Source: Methanofollis liminatans DSM 4140 (GTDB lineage Archaea > Halobacteriota > Methanomicrobia > Methanomicrobiales > Methanofollaceae). Taken from it: a stretch of 64,000 bases of DNA. Below are positions 52,157 through 61,658 of the stretch, one piece after another. The position numbers and the translations under genes are program-made. Position 1 is the stretch's first letter. Each line of letters starts with the position of its first letter. The notes below the pieces were generated by a model. It worked only from the letters and a program-made list of their open reading frames with translations. It was not told the DNA's origin and did no database searches. The stretch lies in contig NZ_CM001555.1 in assembly GCF_000275865.1 (NCBI RefSeq), positions 1-64,000 of the forward strand, read 5' to 3'.

Positions 52157-53320
52157 TCAATTGAAGCGTTCAAACACGTTTTTAAGAGTCAGTGCGTTCG
52201 CATCGTACGAGAAACACTCGTTGAATTTTTTTCTGGCCGAAACGCCCATCTGCTTCGCGATATCCGGGTTATCCACGATGAAACGTACGGCGTCAGCCAG
52301 CCGGTCCGGATCTTCGGGCTCCACGACCCACCCGCACCCGTCAAGGATCTGGGGGAGCGACGAGACCGCCGTGGCAATGATGCTCTTCTCCATCGCCATC
52401 GCATCAAAGATCTTCGCCGGAACCTGTCCGGCCGTTGCATCGTTTTTCTGCTGCGGGATCACAGCGATATCTGACATCGCAAGAAATTCCGGGATCCGTG
52501 CAAAGGGTTGCATGCCATATGCCAGAAATCGCGGGCCGAGGACCTGGCTGGCGTGCTCGGCCAGCGCCTGGCAGTACGGGGTGGCGTCCATCCCGACGAT
52601 GGCGAGGGTTACATTCCGATCATCGAGACGGCGAACCGCTTCGACAAGAGTCTCCATACCTTTATGCGGCCTCGGACTCCCGAGAAAGAGGAGGACCGAG
52701 GTGTCGGGATCGATCCCGAGGTTCTCCCTGATACGAGCCCGGTCGTACCCGGACGGCTGGAACAGATCTGCATCCCTGGCGTGCCAGACGATCTCCCCGC
52801 CGTATTTTTCCTGAAGAAACGGACTTGAGACGGTGATGCTGTCCGCAGTTCCAATCAGGCGCTCGCAGACGCCGCGCCCGAGGACTGAACCTATCTGAAA
52901 CGGGTAGAGGGCGGAGTAGCCGAGAAGCCGCGCTCTTTCGCCCACGGAGAGGGTGCGGATCTCCTCGTTCATCAGCCCCGTGTCCCAGTCGTCGATGTCG
53001 AGGACCAGCGGCGTCTTTCTGGCGATCCTGGCCAGAAGACCGGCCCCGAAACTCGTAGAAAGGGGTTTGACCGCATAGACGACGTCGCCGTCGGCCATCT
53101 CGCCAAGGGTGCGGAGATGGGTGCGGAGGTGTACCGCCCCCCTGACCGGGAGCGCTCTGCGGGGGACGCTCATATCATCGGCAAGCGGCTCCCAGATCCC
53201 GCCGTCGAGGACCGGACCGACGATCTCCACCTCATAATGGCGCATGAGCATCTTTCCAAGCAGATGCGCACGTGAAAGGACGTTCTGCGAGAGGTTCGGC
53301 ACCAGTATCGAGATCTTCAC
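52157..53320 (-). CDS. Family 4 glycosyltransferase, GTG start
   Basis: 387 residues. I-S-I-L-V-P-N-L near 3-10, D-I-D-D-W-D-T-G near 122, L-F-L-G-S-P-R-P-H-K-G-M near 207-218, and the donor loop A-K-I-F-D-A-M-A-M near 304-312, which carries Asp where most GT4 enzymes have the second Glu. GTG at 53320 was chosen because GGGGGTATT lies 7 bases upstream and the first strand begins K-I-S-I-L. It is 63 bases after the oxidoreductase-epimerase fusion gene on the same strand, so it is probably cotranscribed with it. Confidence 0.82.
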   Translation of the reverse strand: MKISILVPNLSQNVLSRAHLLGKMLMRHYEVEIVGPVLDGGIWEPLADDMSVPRRALPVRGAVHLRTHLRTLGEMADGDVVYAVKPLSTSFGAGLLARIARKTPLVLDIDDWDTGLMNEEIRTLSVGERARLLGYSALYPFQIGSVLGRGVCERLIGTADSITVSSPFLQEKYGGEIVWHARDADLFQPSGYDRARIRENLGIDPDTSVLLFLGSPRPHKGMETLVEAVRRLDDRNVTLAIVGMDATPYCQALAEHASQVLGPRFLAYGMQPFARIPEFLAMSDIAVIPQQKNDATAGQVPAKIFDAMAMEKSIIATAVSSLPQILDGCGWVVEPEDPDRLADAVRFIVDNPDIAKQMGVSARKKFNECFSYDANALTLKNVFERFN

Positions 53321-53383
53321 AGGAATACCCCCGGGCGTGCCGTCCACATCATTGCCGTCTCTCCCCGCCCCCCGCAAACAATC

Positions 53384-55621
53384 TCAGGATCTCTCATGAT
53401 GCCCCCGAAAACCGGTGAATTCCAGCCAGCCCTCCGTGAGGTCCATCCCCTCCGCGAGCTCGAAGATAGGAACGTAACCGAGGAGCTGCTGTGCCTTATC
53501 GATCGAAACCTCTGTCTTTGCCTGATAATACCGGATCTCCTTCTCCGAAAGCGGTGCCACCGGCAGATCGCGGCACACAGGATCGCCGGGATCAGGCCGC
53601 CGCCTCCCTGAGGCGAGTTTTTCCCCGCGTGTTCTGATGGACCGGGGGAGGAACGGACGGCACCGACCGGTCAGGCAGGCGGTTGCAGGCGAAGAGATCA
53701 GATCGCGGATCAGGCCGGGATGCTTCGTGAGGGCGGTACCGATCTCTCCCGGGACCCGCAGCGCCAGCCTGACGGGATTCTGGTCTTTCCGGGATTTTTT
53801 CAGGTAGCGTCCGGCTTCCTCGGCGGTCATGGGAACCGTTGCCGCCGCCCCGATCATCTTCTCGTAGGACCCGAAAAAGTCCTTCCAGGTGACGGGACGC
53901 CGGGCAGAAACGAGAAACGCCTCGCCCGCCGCCTCCTTCCTGACGGCCGCAAGGATCATCGCCTGTATCACATCGTCCACATACACGGCATTGCAGAAGC
54001 CTTCGCCGTTGTCCACCAGGATCATCTTCCCCCTGGAGAGTTTCTGGATCGGGCCGCAGGTCCATGCCGGGGCTCCCGGGCCGTACACCACCGTCGGCTG
54101 AACGACCGACACCGAAAGACCGTGCCTGCGTGCATGCTCAAAGACCAGATCCTCGGCCTCGCGTTTTGAATCGGCGTAGACCTCATCAGAGCGTTGCCTG
54201 GGGGCTTGCTCGTCAAGTCTGCCGTCAGGGGTCTGGCCGTACACCGAGAGGGTGCTGACATGGACCACCCGCCCGACACCCCGCTCGCGCGCCGCCCTGA
54301 GCACATGCTCGGTCCCCTGCACGTTCACCTGCCGCCGCTGTGCCGGCGTCCCCCCCTTTCCCTTCGCGCAATGGAAGATCACGTCACAGCCCTCGGCGGC
54401 CCGCAGAACGGCCCCGTAATCGGTGACATCGCCGGGGACCATCTCGATCGGAAAGCGTGCGATATGCGACGCCCTGGTGAAATTGCGCACAAGAGCCCTG
54501 ACATCGGCGCCGCAGTCCCGGACCAGGCACTCGATCAGGCGCCCGCCGATAAACCCGGTGCCGCCGGTGACCAGAACTTTTTTGTTTTTAAGAAGGGCGG
54601 CATCTCCGGTCCTCAGGAAGACCTGCGGCGCCCAGGGGAGATCGAGGGGGTGCCGGCGGAGATAACACTCTTCGATCAGCGCAACAGAACGGCGCCCCTC
54701 CTCGCCGGTCACCAGCGGTTTATGTCCGTTTCTAGCCGCCCCGACCCAGTCGGAGAGCTGGTCGCAGAAGAGGCGGTACGGGATCGGGAGGGCGCCGGCC
54801 GCGGCGGGATCCTGCCTGACCGTTGTGCCGGATACGCCGATATCATCCCCTTCAGGGAAAAATGAGAGACGGTTGCCTTCCAGATCGACCTCCACCCATC
54901 CTTTCTCTCCCCTGATGATCGCGGTGTTGCGAAGATTGCGCGTACGGCTAATTTCAACCGTTCCTTCGGCACCGCTCCTCATCTTCAGGTCGAGCCTGCA
55001 GTTGGCCTCCACCCCGCCGTAGCAGTCGTCGCGATACTCCACCGATTCGTAATCCCCGAGCCACCAGAGGAGGGAATCGAGCGTATGAACCCCGATATCC
55101 ATGAGCACGCCGCCCCCTGCCGCCTCCCGCCTGAAGAAAAAGTCAGATGCGGCAGGCCAGCCAAAGACATGCCCCTCCCTGATATCAAACGAGGTGATCG
55201 TTCCCAGGGCGCCGTTGTCGATCAGGTTTTTCACCAGGCGGTGCGAGTCCAGAAAACGGCGCATCAGACCGACGGCGAGTTTCACGCCGTGCTCTTGTGC
55301 GGCCGCGATCATCAGGTCGCAGTCGGCCGCGGTGAGGGCCATCGGCTTCTCCACCAGGACGTCCATCCCCTGACTCATCAGGTCCACGGCCACACGGGCA
55401 TGGAGAGCATGAGGCAGGGCGATGATCGCCGCATCGGCCTTTCCCCCGATGAAGCGGTAATCGTCCATCACCTCACCGACCCCGAACTGTTCGGCCAGTC
55501 TGCGGGCACGCTGAAGATTTCGGTCCACCAGCACCGTCACCTCGACGTCCCTGCACCTGGACGCCGCAGGAAGATGGTTCAACTCTGCAACAGCGCCGCA
55601 CCCTATGACTGCTAATCTCAA
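53384..55621 (-). CDS. Gfo/Idh/MocA oxidoreductase fused to an extended-SDR sugar epimerase
   Basis: 745 residues if translation starts at the TTG at 55621, which follows a G6 run (GTATTC between). Residues 1-340: Gfo/Idh/MocA domain with A-V-I-G-C-G-A-V-A near 4-12, E-K-P near 91 and G-G-V-L-M-D-I-G-V-H near 170-179 (catalytic His). Residues 345-745: a second Rossmann domain with V-T-G-G-T-G-F-I-G-G near 351-360, S-T-L-S-V-Y-G near 450, and Y-A-D-S-K near 480 (Y-x3-K active site). The two activities are normally on separate proteins; a fused bifunctional enzyme would pass a keto or epimerised nucleotide sugar between sites. Its product probably feeds the neighbouring glycosyltransferases (inference). 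Confidence 0.85.
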   Translation of the reverse strand: MRLAVIGCGAVAELNHLPAASRCRDVEVTVLVDRNLQRARRLAEQFGVGEVMDDYRFIGGKADAAIIALPHALHARVAVDLMSQGMDVLVEKPMALTAADCDLMIAAAQEHGVKLAVGLMRRFLDSHRLVKNLIDNGALGTITSFDIREGHVFGWPAASDFFFRREAAGGGVLMDIGVHTLDSLLWWLGDYESVEYRDDCYGGVEANCRLDLKMRSGAEGTVEISRTRNLRNTAIIRGEKGWVEVDLEGNRLSFFPEGDDIGVSGTTVRQDPAAAGALPIPYRLFCDQLSDWVGAARNGHKPLVTGEEGRRSVALIEECYLRRHPLDLPWAPQVFLRTGDAALLKNKKVLVTGGTGFIGGRLIECLVRDCGADVRALVRNFTRASHIARFPIEMVPGDVTDYGAVLRAAEGCDVIFHCAKGKGGTPAQRRQVNVQGTEHVLRAARERGVGRVVHVSTLSVYGQTPDGRLDEQAPRQRSDEVYADSKREAEDLVFEHARRHGLSVSVVQPTVVYGPGAPAWTCGPIQKLSRGKMILVDNGEGFCNAVYVDDVIQAMILAAVRKEAAGEAFLVSARRPVTWKDFFGSYEKMIGAAATVPMTAEEAGRYLKKSRKDQNPVRLALRVPGEIGTALTKHPGLIRDLISSPATACLTGRCRPFLPRSIRTRGEKLASGRRRPDPGDPVCRDLPVAPLSEKEIRYYQAKTEVSIDKAQQLLGYVPIFELAEGMDLTEGWLEFTGFRGHHERS

Positions 55622-55954
55622 TGGCGTGAATACCCCCCGTATGGCATGTGTTGTATCGGTGCTCCTGCCATAGCCATTCCTCATATATGAACATTTTTCT
55701 CCTGTCCGCTCCCGTCATGACGGAGGGGCCGGGAAAAGACGGAGTATTTTCAGAAATACTCCTGAGTATCGCGGAAAAATACAATCGCCGGCGGCGAGGA
55801 GACGCATCCTGCATGCGGTGCCCGAAAGGAGGCCGCCAGGAATACCCTGCCGCACAGGATACGGGGTCGCCAGATGAACAGATGTTAAGAGGACGCATTT
55901 TCACCTCAGGGGCCGTGTACGCCGCAATCATCCGGGAGAGGAGGTGAAAGAGAT

Positions 55955-57436
55955 TCATTTCGGCGCCCTGATACGGTTCGGCCCGGCAGAGGCGCCGACG
56001 ATATGCCGGACGACCGATTTTATCTCTTCTACAGACCTGCTGTCCACCACCATGATCACAGCGATGTAGACCATGACCCCGAGGACGATCGACGAGACCA
56101 GGGAGGCGCTCCCCGACATATACCATCCGCTGACGCTCAAGAAGAGCCAGACGGCGGCCACCATCACCCCGGAGCCGATGGCGGCCGGGAGGACCGCACG
56201 GACAATAGCGGCGTATTTGAGCCCGATGAGACGGTTGGCAATGGTTTGAATGACAAAGAAAAGACCGCAGAACGCCAGCGTGATGGCAGCGGCAACACCG
56301 GTGATCCCGAAGGTCATCCCCAGATATATCGCAAGAGAAATGACGAAGACGGAGAGGATCTCATATCTCACATAGAGGTCGGGCCGGCCCTTGCCCATCA
56401 GGACCGGGTTCGCGTTGGCTTCGACTGACTTGAGGATCCCGTACACGGAGAGGATCTGCAGGGGCAGCACCATCGGGACCCAGTTCTCTCCGATGACGAC
56501 CGGGATGAAGACCGGTGCGACGACGGCAAGGCCGGCAAGCATCGGAAACGTCATCAAGGAGGTGTAACTGACCGTCTTGAGATAGCCGAGCCTGATCTGT
56601 TCGTTGTCGTCCTGGATCGCCGAGAAGGCCGGGAAGGTCACCCGGCCGATGATCCGTGATATCCGCCTGAACGGAAAGACCGCCATCTGGAAGGCAAGGG
56701 TATAGAGGCCAAGAGAGGTTGCGTCAAGAAATTTTGCGATGAGGAGGTAGTCGATATTCGTGTCGATATAGCCGAGGATCTGCGATCCCATCGCGTTCTT
56801 CCCGTAGCCGAAGAGATCCAGAAAACTCTCCCGGTCCAGGATCCTTGACGGCCGCCAGGGGCAGAGCACCCACAACAGAGCAGAACTGCCGAGACTCGCC
56901 ATCACCGAGCCCAGGACAAGGCTCCAGACGCCGTAGCCCAGGATGGCCAGGACCAGGGAGACGATTCCGGCTATGCCGGCCGTCCAGATCTCGGTGATGG
57001 CGATCTTCCTGAAGTCGATCCTCTTCATCAGCATGGTCCTGTGGACGATGCCGAACGAGCCGAAGATAAAACTCAGGGAGAGGACGACGACGATCGAGCG
57101 CAGCAGGGGTTCGCCGAAGAACCCGGCGATGAATGGAGATGCGAGGACGGCCAGGGCAAAGAGACCGCCGCCCAGCATGAGGCCCACCCAGAAAGCGGTG
57201 GAGAGGTGCTTCTCTGTGATCCCTTTTTTCTGGATGATGGCGGCGCTCAGACCGATGTCGTTGACGGTCTCGATGAACATCGTGAAGACGAGCGCCATGC
57301 CGAGGAGGCCGAAGTCTTCAGGAAAGAGAAGGCGGGCCAGCAGGATCTTTACGAGAAACTGTAATCCCTGGGATACCACCTGCGATACGCCCGACCAGCT
57401 GATCCCCCTGACGGTCTGGATTTGAAGACTTATCAA
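55955..57436 (-). CDS. MOP-superfamily polysaccharide/oligosaccharide flippase (Wzx-like)
   Basis: About 493 residues with 13-14 membrane helices. The opening Q-T-V-R-G-I-S-W-S-G-V-S-Q-V-V-S-Q near 6-22 and L-A-R-L-L-F-P-E-D-F-G-L-L-G-M-A near 33-48 are hallmarks of the Wzx/TuaB-type branch. It should flip lipid-linked glycan units across the membrane. No ATG is near: candidate TTG codons are at 57451 and 57436, the latter just after a G7 run, and both give a similar protein. Followed on the same strand by nothing within 270 bases; the deacetylase gene is 160 bases upstream. Confidence 0.85.
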   Translation of the reverse strand: MISLQIQTVRGISWSGVSQVVSQGLQFLVKILLARLLFPEDFGLLGMALVFTMFIETVNDIGLSAAIIQKKGITEKHLSTAFWVGLMLGGGLFALAVLASPFIAGFFGEPLLRSIVVVLSLSFIFGSFGIVHRTMLMKRIDFRKIAITEIWTAGIAGIVSLVLAILGYGVWSLVLGSVMASLGSSALLWVLCPWRPSRILDRESFLDLFGYGKNAMGSQILGYIDTNIDYLLIAKFLDATSLGLYTLAFQMAVFPFRRISRIIGRVTFPAFSAIQDDNEQIRLGYLKTVSYTSLMTFPMLAGLAVVAPVFIPVVIGENWVPMVLPLQILSVYGILKSVEANANPVLMGKGRPDLYVRYEILSVFVISLAIYLGMTFGITGVAAAITLAFCGLFFVIQTIANRLIGLKYAAIVRAVLPAAIGSGVMVAAVWLFLSVSGWYMSGSASLVSSIVLGVMVYIAVIMVVDSRSVEEIKSVVRHIVGASAGPNRIRAPK

Positions 57437-57596
57437 AACCCCCCCATACAATATTCTTCCGGCACGCCGTCCAGAGAGGGGTCGGCGCCGGCAGATAGGT
57501 TTCGAGCAGTGTAGAGAGGATGATGATATTTAAGTATTGTGCCATTACCAGAGTGACAGGGAAACGGGGAGAAGATTATTTTGCTTTGAGAGAGGG

Positions 57597-58355
57597 TTAG
57601 TTCCTGATTCCAGAGAGCATACGTGCTTTTCTGGAGAGACGGTCACTGAGCGGCGGGGCGATCATCCGGGAAAACGCCTTTGTGTCCTGATCTCTTGTAA
57701 CCCCGAACCGACTGATCCCGTAGAGATCCGACCCTGCGGCGGTGCGGGGATTTACTTCCAGGGCACAGGCATACCCCGCCTCCCTGGCGGCGAAAACCTC
57801 TCGTGGAGAATATTTTCCCCAGGGGTACGACAGGGAAAGAAAGGTCTCTCCAAACCTGATCAGCGCTTCTTTTGAATCGTCCAGCTCCCTGCGGAGCGCC
57901 AGGGCGTCGAGTGCGGGAAGGTTTGCATGCGAATGAGTGTGGCTCCCGAGCCCGATCCCGCAGGACCGGATGGAGAGCACGTCGTCTTCATCCATCAACC
58001 GTGCGTCGGGTGAGTGCTCGTTGAACCTCGCCTTCTCCCCGAGCATGCCGGTGACGAGAAAGACGGTGGCCGGGACACCGAACGCTTCAAGCACCGGGAG
58101 CGCCTCCTCGACAAAGTCCAGGTAGCCGTCGTCGAAGGTGATGACCGCCTGCATCCCGACACCCGGATCGCTGGTTTTAAGCCCCTCCACCAGCGTGGGG
58201 AGCGGGACGATATCGTAGCCCGCATCCAGAAGCCACCCGATCTGCCCGGAGAAAGCCTGCCGTGAAACGGCAAAAGGGTCAGAAGGGGCAGTCGCGGTGA
58301 TCGAATGGTACATGATGACGATCGGACCCGGAAGGTGCCTGATCTTAAAATTCAT
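57597..58355 (-). CDS. Polysaccharide deacetylase (NodB homology domain)
   Basis: 252 residues. I-V-I-M-Y-H-S-I near 12-19, the catalytic I-T-F-D-D-G-Y near 72-78 and the zinc site S-H-T-H-S-H near 137-142 (H-x3-H pattern), with S-Y-P-W-G-K-Y near 173 as the third motif. It removes acetyl groups from N-acetylated or O-acetylated glycans. No signal peptide is visible, so it probably works on cytoplasmic lipid-linked precursors. Its start overlaps the end of the acetyltransferase gene by 11 bases, so the two are coupled. Confidence 0.85.
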   Translation of the reverse strand: MNFKIRHLPGPIVIMYHSITATAPSDPFAVSRQAFSGQIGWLLDAGYDIVPLPTLVEGLKTSDPGVGMQAVITFDDGYLDFVEEALPVLEAFGVPATVFLVTGMLGEKARFNEHSPDARLMDEDDVLSIRSCGIGLGSHTHSHANLPALDALALRRELDDSKEALIRFGETFLSLSYPWGKYSPREVFAAREAGYACALEVNPRTAAGSDLYGISRFGVTRDQDTKAFSRMIAPPLSDRLSRKARMLSGIRN

Positions 58356-58968
58356 TGGATTCTCTCCCTATTTTATCGCCCGAATGCTCAAATGCATGCT
58401 GTCGCTCCTTTTTCAACAGGGTCGGGTAATTGTCGTGCACCCTCCCGACCACCCGCGCCGGGACACCGGCGGCGACGGCGTTTTCAGGGATGTCAGAGAG
58501 CACAACGGCGTTTGCGCCGATCATCGCATTGTTCCCGATCGTCACCGGACCCAGGATCTTCGCACCGGCCCCGAGCATCACGTTGTCGCCGATCGTCGGG
58601 AACGTTCTCCCGTTCTTTCTCTTCCCGGGCACCTGCCCGAGGGTGACTCCCTGGTACACGGTCACATTGCGCCCGATCTTCGAGGAGTAGCCGATGACGA
58701 TGCACTGGGCATGGGGGATGAAGAGACCGGCACCGATCTCCGAGCCTGTGGAGATGGCGATCGCGTTTAAGATGCGGTTGAGTATGTTCAGAAGGGGGAG
58801 GAAGAACCCGAGGTTTTTTTCTCTGGTCTTCCTCGCCAGGCGGTAAAAGAAAACGGCCCTATAGCCCCTGTGCATGAGGGCGTATCTGAGTACGATATAC
58901 CCGGACCGTATGCGCCCATAGGAAACGGCGGTTTCCGGTCGCCTGAGATAGGGCAGGAGGTCCTGCAT
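58345..58968 (-). CDS. Serine O-acetyltransferase-like hexapeptide acetyltransferase
   Basis: 207 residues. The C-terminal half is a left-handed beta-helix with I-G-A-G-L-F-I-P-H-A-Q-C-I-V-I, V-T-V-Y-Q-G-V-T-L-G-Q and I-G-D-N-V-M-L-G-A-G-A-K-I-L-G-P-V-T-I-G, the CysE/colanic-acid acetyltransferase pattern. The long helical N-terminus resembles serine acetyltransferase. In this setting it more likely acetylates a sugar than serine (inference). ATG at 58968 has GGTG nine bases upstream; a GTG at 58980 is the alternative. An apparent pairing with the adjacent deacetylase suggests opposing acetyl-group control on the same glycan. Confidence 0.78.
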   Translation of the reverse strand: MQDLLPYLRRPETAVSYGRIRSGYIVLRYALMHRGYRAVFFYRLARKTREKNLGFFLPLLNILNRILNAIAISTGSEIGAGLFIPHAQCIVIGYSSKIGRNVTVYQGVTLGQVPGKRKNGRTFPTIGDNVMLGAGAKILGPVTIGNNAMIGANAVVLSDIPENAVAAGVPARVVGRVHDNYPTLLKKERQHAFEHSGDKIGRESNEF

Positions 58969-59635
58969 ATAATCAGACACCGGGCACGCCTCCACCGCCG
59001 GGGTGCCCCCCTCATGAACCCATTGTACGGCAAAACCCTGAGAACCGTCAGGGTAGCCCGGACATTCTTCCTCCACCTGCGGGGCACTGCCACGTATCAA
59101 AGCCATAGAGACCGGTCTCCATATATGCTCAATTATCCCCCGCCATCCACTCTTCGCTCAGATAGGTTGACGGGAATCTCACCAGGCCCCATGCCATGAA
59201 GCCGCGGGAAGATCCTTTGCGGTCCTGTCTGCCGTGCGCCGGTGACCTGACAAATGCCGGCATCGTCGCAGCTGACATACGCCTGCGTGTCAGTGCAGGC
59301 ACCCGACATATAATAGTTTCTCACATGCCCGGGGTCATGGAAGACGGAACAGGACAGAAAGGGAGAGAGGCCGCCCCATCTCTCCCTCAGCCAGAGTGTT
59401 TGCGTTTCTGTTTTTCCGTTCATCTCAAACCCCTTCTCCGCACCGTCGGTTCACGCGACGGCCCTGAGGGTCCGGGGGCCGGTCATCCGGTCGATCCCGG
59501 GAGCGGCCTGACGAGCGGGATTATCCGTCCCCCTATCGCAATCAGGCAGGCGGACCTGTGGAGCAGGGCCGTTCCACCACCAACCGGATATATCAGGACA
59601 TGAGTATAGGGGGTCATATCAGAGAGACGGCACCC
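58969..59635. other. Intergenic region of about 670 bases, no credible gene
   Basis: A divergent gap between the acetyltransferase and beta-helix genes. A 135-codon open frame at 59196-59603 has Pro/Arg-rich, low-complexity composition and no recognised domain. No RNA gene was recognised. Confidence 0.5.
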
Positions 59636-61000
59636 ATGACCCGGTCGATAGCAACCGTTATATTTCTCGTCGTCACGGCAGGCATCTGTTTGACACAGGC
59701 GACAGGCGCAGTGACGCTCTCCGTAGCCGCCGCTGACAGTTCACCTGAAGAAAAACGATATGCAGATCGTTTCTGCGACGGGACCGGGGACCAGATCGAG
59801 ATCCAGAAAGCAATAAACGATCTTCCCGGAGAGGGGGGCGAGGTCGTTCTCCTCTCCGGACACTTCAGGTGCGATGACACCATCAGGCTCCGCTCCGGCA
59901 CCATGCTCTCGGGGAAGGGCGCCGGCATCACCGTGCTCGACTTTACCAGAGGGACGATCTATCTCAGAGACATCAGGGGCGTGGTGGTCAGGGACTTCGG
60001 CACGACCGGCAGCGGATCGGTATGGATCTATAACAGCAACGTCGTTCGCGTGCGCAACGTCTCCGCTACCACCGATACCTCTGCACACGGGGCATTCTGG
60101 ATTTATGCGCACAACGCCGTCGTCGACGATATCGAGTTCGTAAACTGCACCGCCCTGAACTGTTCACGCCACGGTTTCATCAACAACGGCGAAGGGACCA
60201 CGAAACTGGTGAAAAATGTCAGGTATATCAACTGCACAGCCATAAATTCCGGGCTGTTCGAGCGTTACAACCCCTGGTCCACCGGATTCGATCTCGCAGA
60301 GAACAGTGATCTCGAGAACTGCGTGGTCAGCGGGTGCCTGGCCGAGGGGTCCTGGGAGTCAGGGTTCCATATCGAGAACAACCCCGCGAAGATCAACGTT
60401 TTGATCGAAAACTGCATCAGCCGCAATAACGGACAGAGGGAAAACGCCGATTTCGGTGCCGGTTATCTTATATCGGGCGATGTCACCCTGAAGAACTGCA
60501 TCTCCGAGAACAACAGGCGGGGATATTATGTGGTAACGGCCCGGACGCCCGGACATCCGGTGATCACAGACTGCATGGACCGGGGTTCAGGCCAGAGTTA
60601 TGTGCTGAAAGATACGGCAGAGATCCGTATCCAGAATAGTTCAAGCATAGATGCCTCGAACATGGGCATTTCAGTCATCAGATCAAAAAATATCACGATC
60701 AGCAACTTTACCCTTAAAAACGCCGCACATGAGAATATCATCTGTCATTCCCTGGGGATACCCCTGCAGGAGTCCGAATCCGGGTATCATGAGCTTCATA
60801 ACATTGGAGGAATGTACAGTTGCGGCATAAGCGTTGAAATGAGCAAAAATGTGATGTTTTCTGGAACTATCGCAGAAAAAGAATCTGAAGAGCCAGGGAC
60901 GCCGGGATCCATCATCAGAAAGGGCGTCATCGCAGCCATAATCGGTTCAATAGTGCTTTATTTCGCGTACCGCACATTAAAAAAGGTTAAAAATATATGA
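59636..61000 (+). CDS. Membrane-anchored parallel beta-helix surface protein
   Basis: 454 residues. Signal peptide (1-25, ending A-T-G-A), a conserved lead A-D-R-F-C-D-G-T-G-D-Q-I-E-I-Q-K-A-I-N near 45-63 (pectate-lyase/beta-helix cap), then about 330 residues of beta-helix with repeated N-C-x-A and I-E-N-C-I-S steps. A C-terminal membrane helix (about 427-445) and K-K-V-K-N-I tail anchor it outside-out. Start at 59636 was chosen for the signal peptide; ATG at 59600 would add 12 residues. Paralogous to the next gene, with which it shares the D-Q-I-E-I-Q lead and order of turns. Probably binds or modifies surface glycans. Confidence 0.8.
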   Translation: MTRSIATVIFLVVTAGICLTQATGAVTLSVAAADSSPEEKRYADRFCDGTGDQIEIQKAINDLPGEGGEVVLLSGHFRCDDTIRLRSGTMLSGKGAGITVLDFTRGTIYLRDIRGVVVRDFGTTGSGSVWIYNSNVVRVRNVSATTDTSAHGAFWIYAHNAVVDDIEFVNCTALNCSRHGFINNGEGTTKLVKNVRYINCTAINSGLFERYNPWSTGFDLAENSDLENCVVSGCLAEGSWESGFHIENNPAKINVLIENCISRNNGQRENADFGAGYLISGDVTLKNCISENNRRGYYVVTARTPGHPVITDCMDRGSGQSYVLKDTAEIRIQNSSSIDASNMGISVIRSKNITISNFTLKNAAHENIICHSLGIPLQESESGYHELHNIGGMYSCGISVEMSKNVMFSGTIAEKESEEPGTPGSIIRKGVIAAIIGSIVLYFAYRTLKKVKNI

Positions 61001-61658
61001 TTGCCCATTTAAATTCTCAAATAACAACAGAGGCCCTAAATTTAACCGCGTATTAGAATGTATGATATACCGAGAAGCAAAAAGAGAAACAGAAATCCAG
61101 AAATTGCCAAAATATACTAAAAACATCATAATACGAAAAAATTGCCATTTTTGATATTGCGATGATTTCCGAGGGCACATCCGAGAAGCAACATTAAAAA
61201 ATAAATTCAAATATATAAATTATACGCAGACCACATTATAGCATTATATACGAATTATATTAAATGAACAAAAATTATGAGATAGATTCTATTATCCTGC
61301 GCGACAGGATCCGAGAACGGTTGGCACCACAACACATTCGAATAGATAATATCAATTTAATTAACTAAAATGTCCTTAAAAAAACACATATCGAGATAAT
61401 AGAACATTAATAAAAATTTTTAAAGGATTAAGACTTCAAAAATCAATAAAATTTTAAATTATACGATTAAATCGACAAATTAGAGTTAAAAGACTATATT
61501 AAACAATATTTTTGTAAAACTAAATTGTTATTGACCTTTTATCTGCCAAAAAATCAAAATATGATGCTAAAATGAATGAATCAAAATAGAAATATTTAAG
61601 TTAATATTGTATGAAAATAAATGTGCCCGGGGGGGAAGATGAAAATAGAGGAATTGAT
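61001..61658. promoter_or_regulatory. Very AT-rich intergenic region upstream of a surface-protein gene
   Basis: About 660 bases with a base composition quite unlike the GC-rich window, full of A- and T-tracts and with no credible gene. A TATA-like AATATTTAAG at 61591-61600 would start a transcript near 61620, with a leader of about 40 bases before the ATG at 61659. No RNA gene or repeat array was recognised. Confidence 0.55.

Noticed and set aside
55648-55947. 99-codon plus-strand frame beside the fusion gene
   Set aside because: Begins inside the 5' region of the opposite-strand gene, unusual composition, no recognised family.
59196-59603. 135-codon plus-strand frame in the intergenic gap
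   Set aside because: Pro/Arg/Gly-rich composition, no domain, no good start signal; it runs into the next gene's leader in another context.
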